Shown piece after piece: positions 1-7,796 of a stretch of DNA of 64,000 nucleotides. Source of the stretch: Flavobacterium sp. TR2 (GTDB lineage: Bacteria; Bacteroidota; Bacteroidia; Flavobacteriales; Flavobacteriaceae). The notes below the pieces were generated by a model. It was not told where the DNA came from. It saw nothing but the letters and a program-made list of their open reading frames with translations, and searched no databases. The stretch spans positions 496,001-560,000 of the forward strand of contig NZ_CP104307.1 in the NCBI RefSeq assembly GCF_025252405.1, read 5' to 3'. The translations under genes and the position numbers were made by a program. How positions within the stretch are numbered: position 1 is the first letter of the stretch; each line of letters starts with the position of its first letter.

Positions 1-151
1 ACGATTCATGAACCGCAATGCCAAAAGCAATGATATAGGCAAATAGTCGGAAAATTGCCGTCTTGCTGGTCGAGTTTAATACTGATAAAGTTTCATCAGC
101 TGCAATCCTGTCGAGCATCTGCTTTTGTATTTCAGCGATTGTTCTTGCCAT
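1..151 (-). CDS. Baseplate protein, N-terminal fragment (cut by window edge)
   Basis: An ATG at 151 opens a frame that stays open to the window edge, giving the first 50 residues (starting MARTIAEIQKQMLDRIAAD). It follows the LysM-like protein by one base on the same strand and lies at the end of the tail operon, where Mu-like phages encode the gp47/J-type baseplate wedge. The N-terminal helix followed by a hydrophobic stretch (FRLFAYIIAFGIAVHES) fits the start of such proteins. The identity is inferred from position; the reading frame is clear. Confidence 0.6.
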   Translation of the reverse strand, partial: MARTIAEIQKQMLDRIAADETLSVLNSTSKTAIFRLFAYIIAFGIAVHES

Positions 152-152
152 A

Positions 153-446
153 TTATCTTACTATAAAATTTGTCTCTATTATCATGCTGCCTATACCAAG
201 GCCGATATCTTCAAACTCTTCCGAATTAAAATCAACAGCTGGAACAATGTTTCTTCCTTCCAATGCTGTTTTTACAAATATATTTTCTGGAGCTTCAACC
301 AGTTTTAATATTGTTCCGGCAGGCAATGAATCGGTAACCGACAGATTATTCAATAACCCCAGTTCAAAAGCAACATCCGCACGCCCATACACGTGTGAGG
401 CGACATCTTGCAAAGTCTGGTTTTCATGGGTCTGATACTCATTCAT
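153..446 (-). CDS. LysM-like tail protein (gpX type)
   Basis: A 97-residue protein. The N-terminal half (NQTLQDVASHVYGRADVAFEL, then GLLNNLSV and LPAGTILKL) has the LysM pattern of Mu/P2 gpX-like tail proteins, which sit at the tail-tube/baseplate junction. The first possible start (458) is a TTG, so I chose the ATG at 446; it overlaps the previous gene by 8 bases. It is part of the tightly packed minus-strand tail operon between the gp46-like gene and the baseplate J-type gene. The family call rests on motif and position. Confidence 0.7.
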   Translation of the reverse strand: MNEYQTHENQTLQDVASHVYGRADVAFELGLLNNLSVTDSLPAGTILKLVEAPENIFVKTALEGRNIVPAVDFNSEEFEDIGLGIGSMIIETNFIVR

Positions 447-720
447 AGCTTCCGTCAATTGTTAATCCGGTTTCTTTTATTTCCAAAAGCGAGATGTTGA
501 AGCCGTCAGCCTCCATCTGTACTCTTACAGTCCTATCTAAGAATCTGTCGAGGTTTCCGCTGATTGATCTGTCAATGGCAACACCCGTTTCCAAATGTTC
601 TTTCAATTCTCCAGGCGTCAGCTTTAAAATCATTTCAACATTCTGATTTGTGCTGTCGCCAAGTACGAAATCGCCGTCGATTACTTTCAGATCGTCATTC
701 TCCAATAAAATATCCGTCAT
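439..720 (-). CDS. Small baseplate protein (gp46 / gp25-like position)
   Basis: A 93-residue protein starting MTDILLENDDLKVIDGDFVLGD. The acidic start, a repeated 'D-GDF-lgDst-qN-e-il---pGel' pattern and the position after the spike protein match the small gp46/gp25-like lysozyme-fold baseplate proteins of contractile tails. It overlaps the preceding gene by 4 bases (ATGA), which suggests coupled translation. No catalytic residues are recognisable. Confidence 0.6.
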   Translation of the reverse strand: MTDILLENDDLKVIDGDFVLGDSTNQNVEMILKLTPGELKEHLETGVAIDRSISGNLDRFLDRTVRVQMEADGFNISLLEIKETGLTIDGSYE

Positions 721-941
721 GATACTGTGTGTAAAATTGTTCCTGTGACTGTTCCGCCACCGCTCGGAGCAACAAGCCCCGAGGTATATTCAATTTTTAA
801 AGCTTTGATTTCTTCCACAATTGCCTGAGCCAGCTTGTCTGAAATCCTTTCAAGCGATGCGTTGTGATCTTCCTGCTCTGTCTGTTCCGCTTGAAATGCA
901 TCCTTAATTTTTTCTTTTAACCTTTCTTTATCCAATGCCAT
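717..941 (-). CDS. Small phage tail-region protein, unknown
   Basis: A 74-residue protein. It has a charged helical N-terminal half (KERLKEKIKDAFQAEQTEQED) and a Gly/Thr-rich C-terminal tail (GGGTVTGTILHTV). It sits between the spike-like and gp46-like baseplate genes, with a 4-base overlap on one side and a 6-base gap on the other, so it is almost certainly part of the baseplate operon. I recognise no family. Confidence 0.6.
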   Translation of the reverse strand: MALDKERLKEKIKDAFQAEQTEQEDHNASLERISDKLAQAIVEEIKALKIEYTSGLVAPSGGGTVTGTILHTVS

Positions 942-947
942 TTAAAC

Positions 948-1430
948 TCATTTTAAAAAACCATTAAACCTAGTTTCAAGTTCGATAAAGTCCTCAATGT
1001 TTATCAGATTGATAGTAGGACCGTTGTTGGTTGTAAACTTTAATGCTTTAATCGCTTTTATTAAATCAGCCATAAGCTTTTTTAAAGTCTCATTTTCCTT
1101 TTGCAGCAGAAAGCCGGAACTATCAGCCTCAAATTTGCAGGATTCGATTACCAGGGAAAGCTTTTCAATTTCGCTGGTATTGACAACAGCCGCATTATTT
1201 TTATTGATAAAGACCACTAAGACCATACTGCCGACCTTCGGAAACAATACAAGTCCGCCTGTTTCGCTTTCCGCCTGCAGACGCACATTATAAATTTCTG
1301 CTGTATCATCAACCGGTTTCACGTTGACGGTTTTTTCGTCTTGGTCTATCTCCATCACCTCACATACTTTGGCGTAAACTTCATCACTAGTCTGTGTCAG
1401 GTTCTGTAATGTATCTCTTAAATCGCTCAT
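948..1430 (-). CDS. Baseplate spike-like protein (gpV/gp45 type)
   Basis: A 160-residue protein. An N-terminal OB-like beta region (VCEVMEIDQDEKTVNVKPVDD, then GGLVLFPKVGSMVLVVFINKNNAAVV) is followed by a beta-prism-like stretch and a C-terminal helix. This is the layout of short gpV/gp45 spike proteins at the tail tip. It directly follows the hub-like gene with a 4-base gap. The call relies on the 'P-vGs-Vlv-f' motif and operon position. Confidence 0.65.
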   Translation of the reverse strand: MSDLRDTLQNLTQTSDEVYAKVCEVMEIDQDEKTVNVKPVDDTAEIYNVRLQAESETGGLVLFPKVGSMVLVVFINKNNAAVVNTSEIEKLSLVIESCKFEADSSGFLLQKENETLKKLMADLIKAIKALKFTTNNGPTINLINIEDFIELETRFNGFLK

Positions 1431-1434
1431 TGTC

Positions 1435-2409
1435 TTATTCGATGTTTAACGGCTGTCCTAACTCAATTTTCTGGCGGTAGCCATTCATTCCGAAATTCAC
1501 TTCCAGCTTCTTAATCAGAAAGCTTCCTTTATTGCTGTCAGATGCCTCGATGTACGCTATATCGCATTTGCTCACAAGTGGCTCGCCGAAAGTCTCAAAA
1601 CCGCCCTTAAAACCAGTAGTCTTAAATCTAACGAGTTCAGTTTCCGCAAATACTTTTAATTCGTCCTTTGTGACATTATACTTGTACACCGTAAAAAGTT
1701 CGCCATCCTTGTCTCCAGTCGTCAGTTCGATTCTCTTGTTTTTTGAATTGACTGAAATTGCTTTTACCTTGACTTTGACATCTTCTGCAATCCTGTACAC
1801 AAAGTCTTCATTTATGATATTTTTGCCATAAATGAAGCTCTCGCGCTTTCTGCTGTTCAGCGGATAGGTAAAGCCAACATAAAGCTTTGAATCATTGTCA
1901 AGAGTTCTGAAATAGGCACGCAATCCAAACTCTTTTTTAATTTCGTTCAATTCCTCAGCGACAGTATTTTTGGTAATCCGGTAAGGGCCCAAAACAATAT
2001 CGTCATCGATCAGCTGAAATTCGATTCCTGTTCCAGCCAATAAATCTCCGATCAGTTCTTTAAGGGTCACTTTCGCATAGCCTTTCTTTTTCACTTCCGC
2101 AGTTTTAAGCATAAACATACCATCTTCGCAAGTGATCTTTATAGGCTTCTTTGCATCAATTGTTCTGATATAGCCAGTAAACCTTGTCTTAAGAACACCG
2201 TCATAACCCAATTTTACTGTGATTTTATCGCCTCGTTTTATTGGAAGCCTGAAATTGTCGGCTCCCTGCCAGGATGTTTTTTTAGGTAAAAGCAGTTCGC
2301 AGGTGTCCGTTAGCGTCGATGTGTCCTCGACAATGGTACAGCTATTTAAAGAGTTAAAACTCCAAGTTTTATCCCCTTCAATTGTTATTTCAGAAACTAA
2401 AACCAGCAT
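1435..2409 (-). CDS. Baseplate hub-like protein (gpD / gp44 type)
   Basis: A 324-residue protein with the layout of late-control gpD / gp27-like hub proteins. The N-terminal beta domain contains 'R-GDKITVKLGYDG-L-tRFTGYI' (residues about 58-83), then 'ITCEDGMFMLK', then a domain of the LysM/swivel type and a C-terminal region ending in 'KLEVNFGMNGYRQKIELG'. In contractile tails this protein carries the spike and joins tube to baseplate. The ATG at 2409 overlaps the upstream gene by 20 bases, which is common in this operon. Confidence 0.7.
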   Translation of the reverse strand: MLVLVSEITIEGDKTWSFNSLNSCTIVEDTSTLTDTCELLLPKKTSWQGADNFRLPIKRGDKITVKLGYDGVLKTRFTGYIRTIDAKKPIKITCEDGMFMLKTAEVKKKGYAKVTLKELIGDLLAGTGIEFQLIDDDIVLGPYRITKNTVAEELNEIKKEFGLRAYFRTLDNDSKLYVGFTYPLNSRKRESFIYGKNIINEDFVYRIAEDVKVKVKAISVNSKNKRIELTTGDKDGELFTVYKYNVTKDELKVFAETELVRFKTTGFKGGFETFGEPLVSKCDIAYIEASDSNKGSFLIKKLEVNFGMNGYRQKIELGQPLNIE

Positions 2410-2923
2410 CCTGTTTTATTTTTATTTCGTATGGCGTATCACTTAACAGCTGCAATTGAAAAGCCTGACGGTTACTGTGGGTTTCCTGCAGCATTCCGTA
2501 CGATTTGACAACAACGCTTTTAATTCCAAAAAGCGTGAGATAATCGCTCTGCACTTCCAAGCTATCCTTGATCTTTAAAAAACTTAAGAGCTCCTGCAGT
2601 TTTTCTACTGGATAATCCCTGCTTTTCTCAGGGTCTGTTTCACTGTAATTTGTTACTGCGCCATCGATCTGGATGGTATAATCCCCTTCGCTTATATATT
2701 CTTTTATGGTTCCGTCTCTTCCCTCCATAGGAGTAGTCACAATATTTCTTTCCATGTTTACTGTGGCAATGCATTCCACAAATTCAATCCGCTTTCCTTT
2801 GTACTGAAATGCTAAGCTTGTAAGTGTTGGAACTCCATAATGTTCAGAACCTTCAAATTTAAAGTCCAGACTTGCGGGCTCTAATGGTTTATATGTCCGG
2901 ACATTCACAAAATCGAAAACCAT
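2390..2923 (-). CDS. Phage tail protein, DUF6046-like
   Basis: A 177-residue protein between tape measure and hub genes. The pattern 'VPTLTSLAFQYKG--IEFVECIATVNMERNIVTTPMEGRDGTIKEYIS-GDY-I-IDG' resembles proteins I know as DUF6046 from phages of Bacteroidota, which occupy the place of the tail-associated DNA-circularisation protein of Mu. Its ATG overlaps the tape-measure stop codon (TAATG), so translation is probably coupled. The biochemical role is unknown. Confidence 0.65.
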   Translation of the reverse strand: MVFDFVNVRTYKPLEPASLDFKFEGSEHYGVPTLTSLAFQYKGKRIEFVECIATVNMERNIVTTPMEGRDGTIKEYISEGDYTIQIDGAVTNYSETDPEKSRDYPVEKLQELLSFLKIKDSLEVQSDYLTLFGIKSVVVKSYGMLQETHSNRQAFQLQLLSDTPYEIKIKQDAGFSF

Positions 2924-5277
2924 TATTGGGCTAGATTTACATCATTTACAGCAGTCAATAATGCCTCTGTAACTGACTGTTTGATACTTTCTTTACTTTC
3001 CTTTGCGGTTCCGTGGAAATGCAGCGTCATGTTCTCGATCAGCTTTCCGATGTTGATGCTGCGCGACCCCGAACCGCCGCCAGAACCGCCTTCTTTTTTA
3101 TCTTTTGCGCCAACTCCGGCAATCGGTTTTGTCGGTGCAACGCCTGCCTGGAATCCTTTGGTGACGTCGAATATTGGCTTTTCGTCTTTTTTCTTTTCCT
3201 GGACAGGCTTTTCTTTGTCCTTTTCCTTCCGGTGATCTTTATCATAGCTGGCCGCACCTTTTTTCTCACCTTCTTTATATGCCGCTTTTACATCGGTCAT
3301 TCCCTCACTGGAGAAAAGAGTTTTGAAGAACTTCTTTATCGGCGCAAAAACGCCTGTAAGCTTATCCATAATTTTCTCAAATAGTGCGACTATCCAATCC
3401 CATACTCCGCTAAATGCTGATATGATGGGCTGTACGAGCCATTCATCAATAAATTTTACAAATCCTGAAAAAGTGCTACTGAACCATTCCCAAATACCGC
3501 TGAAAAAAGAACCTATGAATGTTAAAACTCCGCCTACCTTTTCAGCAATCCAATTGAAAACGCCGACAACAAAATCACTCACTGCTGTAAAAATGGAAAC
3601 TGCAGTTTCATAGTACCATACGAATATTGAAGCGATAGCATTGAAAACAAACTTTATGAACTCCCAAATTTTGGTGAATACGAATTTGTAGGCATTGTAA
3701 TAAGCCATGATGATTGGTTTAACAATCATGTTCCAGACTCGCTGTACTATTATTCCAATGTTATTAAAGACTGCTTTTGCAGCTTCCCAAATACCGAAGA
3801 GCACCTCCCTGAAACTTTTGGAGTTATCCCATAGCATCTTAAAAATGGCAATCAGCGCAACAACCCCTACAATTATTAAACCTATAGGATTGGCGAGCAT
3901 TGCGGCATTTAATCCCAATTGCGCAATTGTTGCGCTTAAAGTGGCTCTTGTAATACTTCCTATAGTTGCAGCGTAAATCCTGTTTATGATACTTCCAACT
4001 CCCGTCACTGCAGCATTCTCAGCCGTTACAGCCGTATCTGCCTGCGTTGCTACGGTTTTTATAAACAGCTTTGGCAGAAATGCGCTAATGACACTTTTAA
4101 GTGCGGTATAGCTTTCGGCTATCTTTCCGGCAGTCGTAAATACTTTTACGCTTGTCTGCAAATAGGGAAGATAGGCCTGAGTCGCATTAAAGATTGATAT
4201 TCTCCAGTCGGTGAACACCGCGTTAATTCTGTTCATGCGCTCCTGGTAGCTTCCCATGATCGTATTGGCCTGTTCTACCGCCGTGTTTGTTCCGGTGATC
4301 TTTAGCGCCAGTTCATCCTGCGCGTCAGCGGTTTCAATAAGTGCGATACCCGCCGCCATGTTTTCTTTACCGAAAACCTTAGTCATTAAGGCTGTATCGC
4401 TCATTACAGGGCGAAGCATTCTTAAACGGTCTGTAAGCGGGATGCTGGCATCTGATAATTTCAAAGTTGAAATTCCCATAGCTTGCAGCCCTTCGGTTGC
4501 ATCCTTTGAAGCAAAACGGCCTTCCGATAAAGTCGTTAAAACATTTCGAAGAGCCACACCGCCCTCAGAACCTTTTTTCCCTGCTTTGTCAAGCATTTGG
4601 ATTGCGGCGTTTGTAGTGACAAACGAAATTCCCGTTGTTTTGGCAACCATTCCGACCTGTTCCAGGGCAGCCTGAATCTGCGGAAGCTCAGCAGAACCCT
4701 CTTTTGCGCCTGCAGCCATAACATTCATCATGTCTGCCATGACTTTACTAGCGGCAATTGGGTCCTCGAGGTTCACGCCGTACTGATTCATGGCGGTGGT
4801 AAGAACATTGGTAGCTGCCACTGTATCGCCTCCCATCGTTTTAGACAGGATATTTACATTATCTCCCATGAGCTTCATCGCCTCAGAATTTTGGGCGATC
4901 TCCGGAGACAATTGCGAAAGTATCAGCTTATATGCATTTACGTTGTTGCTGGCGTCAGTTCCAAATACTTTAGAACTCTGTCTGGCCGCCATTTCAATAT
5001 CTTTCAGGCCTTGTCCGGTTAGTCCTGTAATTGCTCCTAAATCCGCCATCTGCGTATTTAGTTCAATTCCTGGCTGTACAACTTCATCCAATATCTGCCC
5101 CAACTGCTGTATCCCCTCGGATGCCAATTTAACTGCAAGAAGCGCCTTATAGCAGTCGCCAAAAACCTTAGTTGTTCTGGTAGTATTTTCCTGAACGCTT
5201 GCAAGCCCGCCGTTTATTGTGGCAAAAATTTGCCCGCCGTTGCTCTGAAAATTCAGATTATAATTAATACTATCCAT
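2923..5277 (-). CDS. Tail tape-measure protein
   Basis: I place the start at the ATG at 5277 (MDSINYNLNFQSNGGQIF), giving 784 residues; 28 more in-frame codons upstream overlap the moron promoter and are unlikely to be used. The N-terminal third has the Ala/Gly-rich TMP core typical of the family (about residues 40-330, including 'ITGLTGQGLKDIE' and 'NAAIQMLDKAGKKGSEGGVALRNVL'). A strong hydrophobic helix follows (LANPIGLIIVGVVALIAIF), then about ten Trp-rich amphipathic repeats (KIWEFIKFVF, GVWDWIVALF), and a charged tail rich in KKEE and Gly/Ser. Tape-measure proteins set tail length and enter the host envelope during DNA delivery. Confidence 0.9.
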   Translation of the reverse strand: MDSINYNLNFQSNGGQIFATINGGLASVQENTTRTTKVFGDCYKALLAVKLASEGIQQLGQILDEVVQPGIELNTQMADLGAITGLTGQGLKDIEMAARQSSKVFGTDASNNVNAYKLILSQLSPEIAQNSEAMKLMGDNVNILSKTMGGDTVAATNVLTTAMNQYGVNLEDPIAASKVMADMMNVMAAGAKEGSAELPQIQAALEQVGMVAKTTGISFVTTNAAIQMLDKAGKKGSEGGVALRNVLTTLSEGRFASKDATEGLQAMGISTLKLSDASIPLTDRLRMLRPVMSDTALMTKVFGKENMAAGIALIETADAQDELALKITGTNTAVEQANTIMGSYQERMNRINAVFTDWRISIFNATQAYLPYLQTSVKVFTTAGKIAESYTALKSVISAFLPKLFIKTVATQADTAVTAENAAVTGVGSIINRIYAATIGSITRATLSATIAQLGLNAAMLANPIGLIIVGVVALIAIFKMLWDNSKSFREVLFGIWEAAKAVFNNIGIIVQRVWNMIVKPIIMAYYNAYKFVFTKIWEFIKFVFNAIASIFVWYYETAVSIFTAVSDFVVGVFNWIAEKVGGVLTFIGSFFSGIWEWFSSTFSGFVKFIDEWLVQPIISAFSGVWDWIVALFEKIMDKLTGVFAPIKKFFKTLFSSEGMTDVKAAYKEGEKKGAASYDKDHRKEKDKEKPVQEKKKDEKPIFDVTKGFQAGVAPTKPIAGVGAKDKKEGGSGGGSGSRSINIGKLIENMTLHFHGTAKESKESIKQSVTEALLTAVNDVNLAQ

Positions 5278-5286
5278 TTTTATGCT

Positions 5287-5294
5287 TATATTTG
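5287..5294 (+). promoter_or_regulatory. Promoter -7 element of the moron gene
   Basis: TATATTTG fits the Bacteroidota -7 consensus TAnnTTTG exactly and lies 18 bases upstream of the ATG at 5313. No good -33 TTG is visible at the usual distance. It is the only consensus promoter element I found pointing against the minus-strand tail operon. Confidence 0.5.
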
Positions 5295-5312
5295 TATAAT
5301 AAAATTTCAGAT

Positions 5313-5474
5313 ATGAAATATAAATACACCGCCAAACCTCTGTTTTACGTGCTTGTAGCAAGTATTACGCTAGCGTGTTTTATTCCAATCTTACTTCCGG
5401 TTGTTTTGGGTTTTTGGGTTGTGTATGCGCTAATCAATTTTGCGAACACCATTTTTAAGGAAAACAGATCTTAG
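5313..5474 (+). CDS. Small membrane protein, candidate prophage moron
   Basis: A 53-residue protein (MKYKYTAKPLFYVLVASITL...) with two closely spaced hydrophobic segments (about residues 9-25 and 26-44) and a charged end (FKENRS). It lies on the opposite strand to all flanking tail genes and exactly fills the 193-bp gap between the tail-chaperone extension and the tape-measure start, overlapping the chaperone stop by a few bases. It has its own -7 promoter element. This is the layout of a moron expressed in the lysogen, for example a superinfection-exclusion membrane protein. The function is inferred only from this layout. Confidence 0.55.
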   Translation: MKYKYTAKPLFYVLVASITLACFIPILLPVVLGFWVVYALINFANTIFKENRS

Positions 5475-6132
5475 TCAAGTCCGAACAGGTTTCTGAACAT
5501 TTCGGCCTGATTCTCCAGGCGCCATCTTTCCAGCCACATCGCTTTCGCGTAATAATCTCCCCATTGGGTAACCTGCAATTCTTTTGGATTGATTTTAAAG
5601 TTTGCCATTATAATGGCATCGCCCTGCATCAATCCCACATCATCCCCGCCTTGTTCCAGACGGGCTACAAGTTTTTTACATCAACAGAAAAAGAGTTCAT
5701 GTGCTTGGCCAATCCTTCAAGAGCTTTCAGTTTGGCGAAATCGCGTCCGCTGATCTCATCGTCCGCTTTAATGATGCAGTTGTCATAAAGTGCGACCGTT
5801 CCTTTAATTTCAGAGTTTTTGCCAATTGCTCCAGTTGCTTCCAGAACTTCAAAAGTCGGTTCCTTAAAGATTGCGTGAAACATGTGTTTACTTTCGTATT
5901 CTTCCTTAGCATTTTGCAATTCCTCATATAGTTTCGGTTTCTGAGCTTGAAGTTTATCGCCCTGATCTAGTAACAAAGTTTCCAAATGATTGATTTTTTC
6001 TTTTAGCTCAACACCGCCCTGCTGAATTGTAACGATTACCAAAAATCCGTGCTGCCTTTTTAAAGTAGCGATTTGGGATTCAGTCAATCCGCATATTAAT
6101 TTTTCTTTTACTTCTTTTACTTTGTTTTCCAT
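5471..6132 (-). CDS. Tail assembly chaperone, -1 frameshift product (GT type)
   Basis: After slipping at A AAA AAC the frame continues for 66 codons from 5671 to a stop at 5471-5473, giving a fusion of about 220 residues. The extension (LVARLEQGGDDVGLMQGD ... LERWRLENQAEMFRNLFGLD) reads as real protein and has no start codon near its beginning. A dual G / GT product made by frameshifting is the conserved arrangement in long-tailed phages, including Mu. The T part normally recruits the tape-measure protein. Translated by hand from the minus strand. Confidence 0.8.
5645..5677 (-). promoter_or_regulatory. Programmed -1 frameshift signal (tail chaperone)
   Basis: Read on the minus strand, the signal is heptamer A_AAA_AAC (5677-5671), spacer TTGTAG including the frame-0 stop (5670-5665), then a 6-bp hairpin CCCGTC / GGCGGG (5664-5659 with 5650-5645, one T:G wobble) with an 8-base loop. 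The phase of the heptamer relative to frame 0 (GTA AAA AAC) is correct for simultaneous slippage. Confidence 0.8.
5665..6132 (-). CDS. Tail assembly chaperone, short (frame 0) product
   Basis: A 155-residue protein (MENKVKEVKEKLICGLTE...), helical and acidic, between tail tube and tape measure. This is where long-tailed phages encode the gpG/gp41-type tail-assembly chaperone that coats the tape measure before tube polymerisation. The frame ends ...VDVKNL-stop directly after a slippery A AAA AAC, so part of the ribosomes should continue into the -1 frame (see the following entries). The start ATG at 6132 is 18 bases before the upstream terminator hairpin. Confidence 0.8.
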   Translation of the reverse strand: MENKVKEVKEKLICGLTESQIATLKRQHGFLVIVTIQQGGVELKEKINHLETLLLDQGDKLQAQKPKLYEELQNAKEEYESKHMFHAIFKEPTFEVLEATGAIGKNSEIKGTVALYDNCIIKADDEISGRDFAKLKALEGLAKHMNSFSVDVKNL

Positions 6133-6149
6133 CTTGTTTTATTGGTTTT

Positions 6150-6185
6150 TAAAAACCTTCCAAATATTGCTTTGGAAGGTTTTTT
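6150..6185 (-). terminator. Intrinsic terminator after tail tube gene
   Basis: AAAAAACCTTCCAAA / TTTGGAAGGTTTTTT form a 15-bp stem with a 6-base loop and flanking A/T runs, just behind the tail-tube stop (6192) and before the tail-chaperone gene. It probably lowers expression of the downstream tail genes relative to the abundant tube protein. Confidence 0.8.
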
Positions 6186-6191
6186 GATTTA

Positions 6192-6608
6192 CTATTCAAT
6201 GTGAGAGATTAACAATTCAAGCTCGACGTCTTTAGACATATCGCCTTCTTTCCAATCGAAAGTGGTTTTCTTAAACTCGCAATTTTTGAGAGTGTGTTTT
6301 ACGATCGGTCCAGTTTCAGGCTGGTACATAACTACAATTGGAAATGGCGCGATATTATGCAGCTTGTTCTTCGGAGCATTGGCCTGCATAGCGAAGACAG
6401 TTCCTGATAAAAGCGTGATTGAGCCGGTTGTCTTTACACGTCCGTAACCGCGCGACACGGGATTTTTGCCCGAACCGTAGATATTTTCTTTTTCCTGTTC
6501 CTCTTCGTACTTAATCGCCTTAATGCCAGCAATTGCACTAGCTGAAACGTTTACCACAATATCAGCCCATCCGTACTCTCGGCCGTTGATTAAAGGTGTA
6601 GTCTCCAT
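6192..6608 (-). CDS. Tail tube protein
   Basis: A 138-residue protein (METTPLINGREYGWADIVVNV...). It lies directly after the sheath gene (3-base gap), the normal order sheath then tube in contractile tails. The length and the beta-rich pattern with 'GRVKTTGSITLLSG' and 'DWKEGDMSKDVELELLISHIE' fit a tube monomer. A strong terminator follows, which fits a protein needed in many copies. Confidence 0.75.
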   Translation of the reverse strand: METTPLINGREYGWADIVVNVSASAIAGIKAIKYEEEQEKENIYGSGKNPVSRGYGRVKTTGSITLLSGTVFAMQANAPKNKLHNIAPFPIVVMYQPETGPIVKHTLKNCEFKKTTFDWKEGDMSKDVELELLISHIE

Positions 6609-6611
6609 TTT

Positions 6612-7793
6612 CTATAATTGTAATGTGAAACCAAGATTGACAACGATCTCTCGAAGAACTCCGACAGGCACAATCTTAATTGTAACTTCAAGCTTCGAAG
6701 TCGTCAGCACTTCCTGGTCTGGGTTAATGTTTATTTTAAAACCGCTGATTTCACCGTCACGCTCCATCTGTTCCAATGGAATCGAGGCGATTGCCTCGAG
6801 TGAGGCGATTACATCCTGCGTCAGATTTCCTGTCACCGGATCAACATAAATCGGTCCCGAAACTTTAGGCAGCAATTTGATGTAGACGCCTCTCTGCGCT
6901 TTATCCATTGCGCGGTTAGTTTCGATTGTTGCGAAATCGCTGTCTAAATCTGTAGCCGTGAAACTGTCATTGAAGAAAGTTCCGGTGTAGCCGATATGCT
7001 TAATCATAAAGATGTAGCCTTTGCTGCTGATCGACTGGATTTGTCCAGGAGTAAAGTCGCTTATCAAAGTGCCATCGATAAATGCCGGCACGTCTAATTC
7101 ACGCGCAAGGACATTCCCGCCTGTAAGAGCTTTTGGATAGGCTGTTGTAACAAGGTTCTGCCTTTCTACCCAAGCAATGCTTTCGTGAACCTTAGCTTTA
7201 GACACCGCTCCTAATGCGGCTCCAATGATTCCAACCTTTTTAGTGACAAGCTCAGAAACATAATTTCCGCGCCCAGCGCCATCTTGGCCAATTACAACAC
7301 TAAATCTGTCGTTGCTGAAAGTGTGCAGGTCTGGCAATGCCAATAAATTGGCTGACGTTATCCCGTGCATAGAGTAAAGCAGTTCCAAAGGCATATTTAA
7401 GATGGCCAGCTCGTCTAGCACATCTTTAATCGCTCCCGATGTTTCCGCCAAATCAGCAAAAACAGTTATAAGGTCGACAACTCCAATCTGTCTGATTTTT
7501 GCCTCAGCAAACTGCTGCAATTGCTTTACGGCAACATATTCGCCATCATTCAGCAATGAAGAAACAATGTAAAGCTTCGAACCAGGATTAATTCTGAAAT
7601 ATTCCGACACGTGATAATGCATGACAGGATTTGTCAAAGCCGTCACTCCAATACCAGCTAAACCTTCAACCTCGTTAAGAAGCGTTTTGGCGATGTTGGC
7701 CTCACCGTAGACGATCAGACCGCTTATGTGATCTTCGCCCGCAAGCCTCTTGGCTAAGCCTCCGCCTTGTCTATTAAATTGAACTGTGTTCAT
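6612..7793 (-). CDS. Tail sheath protein (DUF2586-like)
   Basis: A 393-residue protein (MNTVQFNRQGGGLAKRLAGE...). It has features of the DUF2586 / Mu gpL-like sheath family: an N-terminal 'GGL-k-l-geDHISGLIVYG', a central 'VVIGQDGAGRGNYVSEL' and a C-terminal sheath domain with 'GYIFMIKHIGYTGTFFNDS' and 'I-ETNRAMDKAQRGVYIKLLPKV-GPI-VDP-TGNL'. It forms the contractile outer tail. Position just before the tube gene supports the call. Confidence 0.85.
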   Translation of the reverse strand: MNTVQFNRQGGGLAKRLAGEDHISGLIVYGEANIAKTLLNEVEGLAGIGVTALTNPVMHYHVSEYFRINPGSKLYIVSSLLNDGEYVAVKQLQQFAEAKIRQIGVVDLITVFADLAETSGAIKDVLDELAILNMPLELLYSMHGITSANLLALPDLHTFSNDRFSVVIGQDGAGRGNYVSELVTKKVGIIGAALGAVSKAKVHESIAWVERQNLVTTAYPKALTGGNVLARELDVPAFIDGTLISDFTPGQIQSISSKGYIFMIKHIGYTGTFFNDSFTATDLDSDFATIETNRAMDKAQRGVYIKLLPKVSGPIYVDPVTGNLTQDVIASLEAIASIPLEQMERDGEISGFKININPDQEVLTTSKLEVTIKIVPVGVLREIVVNLGFTLQL

Positions 7794-7796
7794 GGA

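Noticed and set aside
2981-4675. Several plus-strand frames opposite the tape-measure gene
   Set aside because: They are shadows of the tape-measure gene: no promoter, low-complexity composition mirrored from the real frame.
5278-5361. N-terminal extension of the tape-measure protein
   Set aside because: It overlaps the moron gene and its promoter and has composition unlike a tape-measure start; the ATG at 5277 is preferred.
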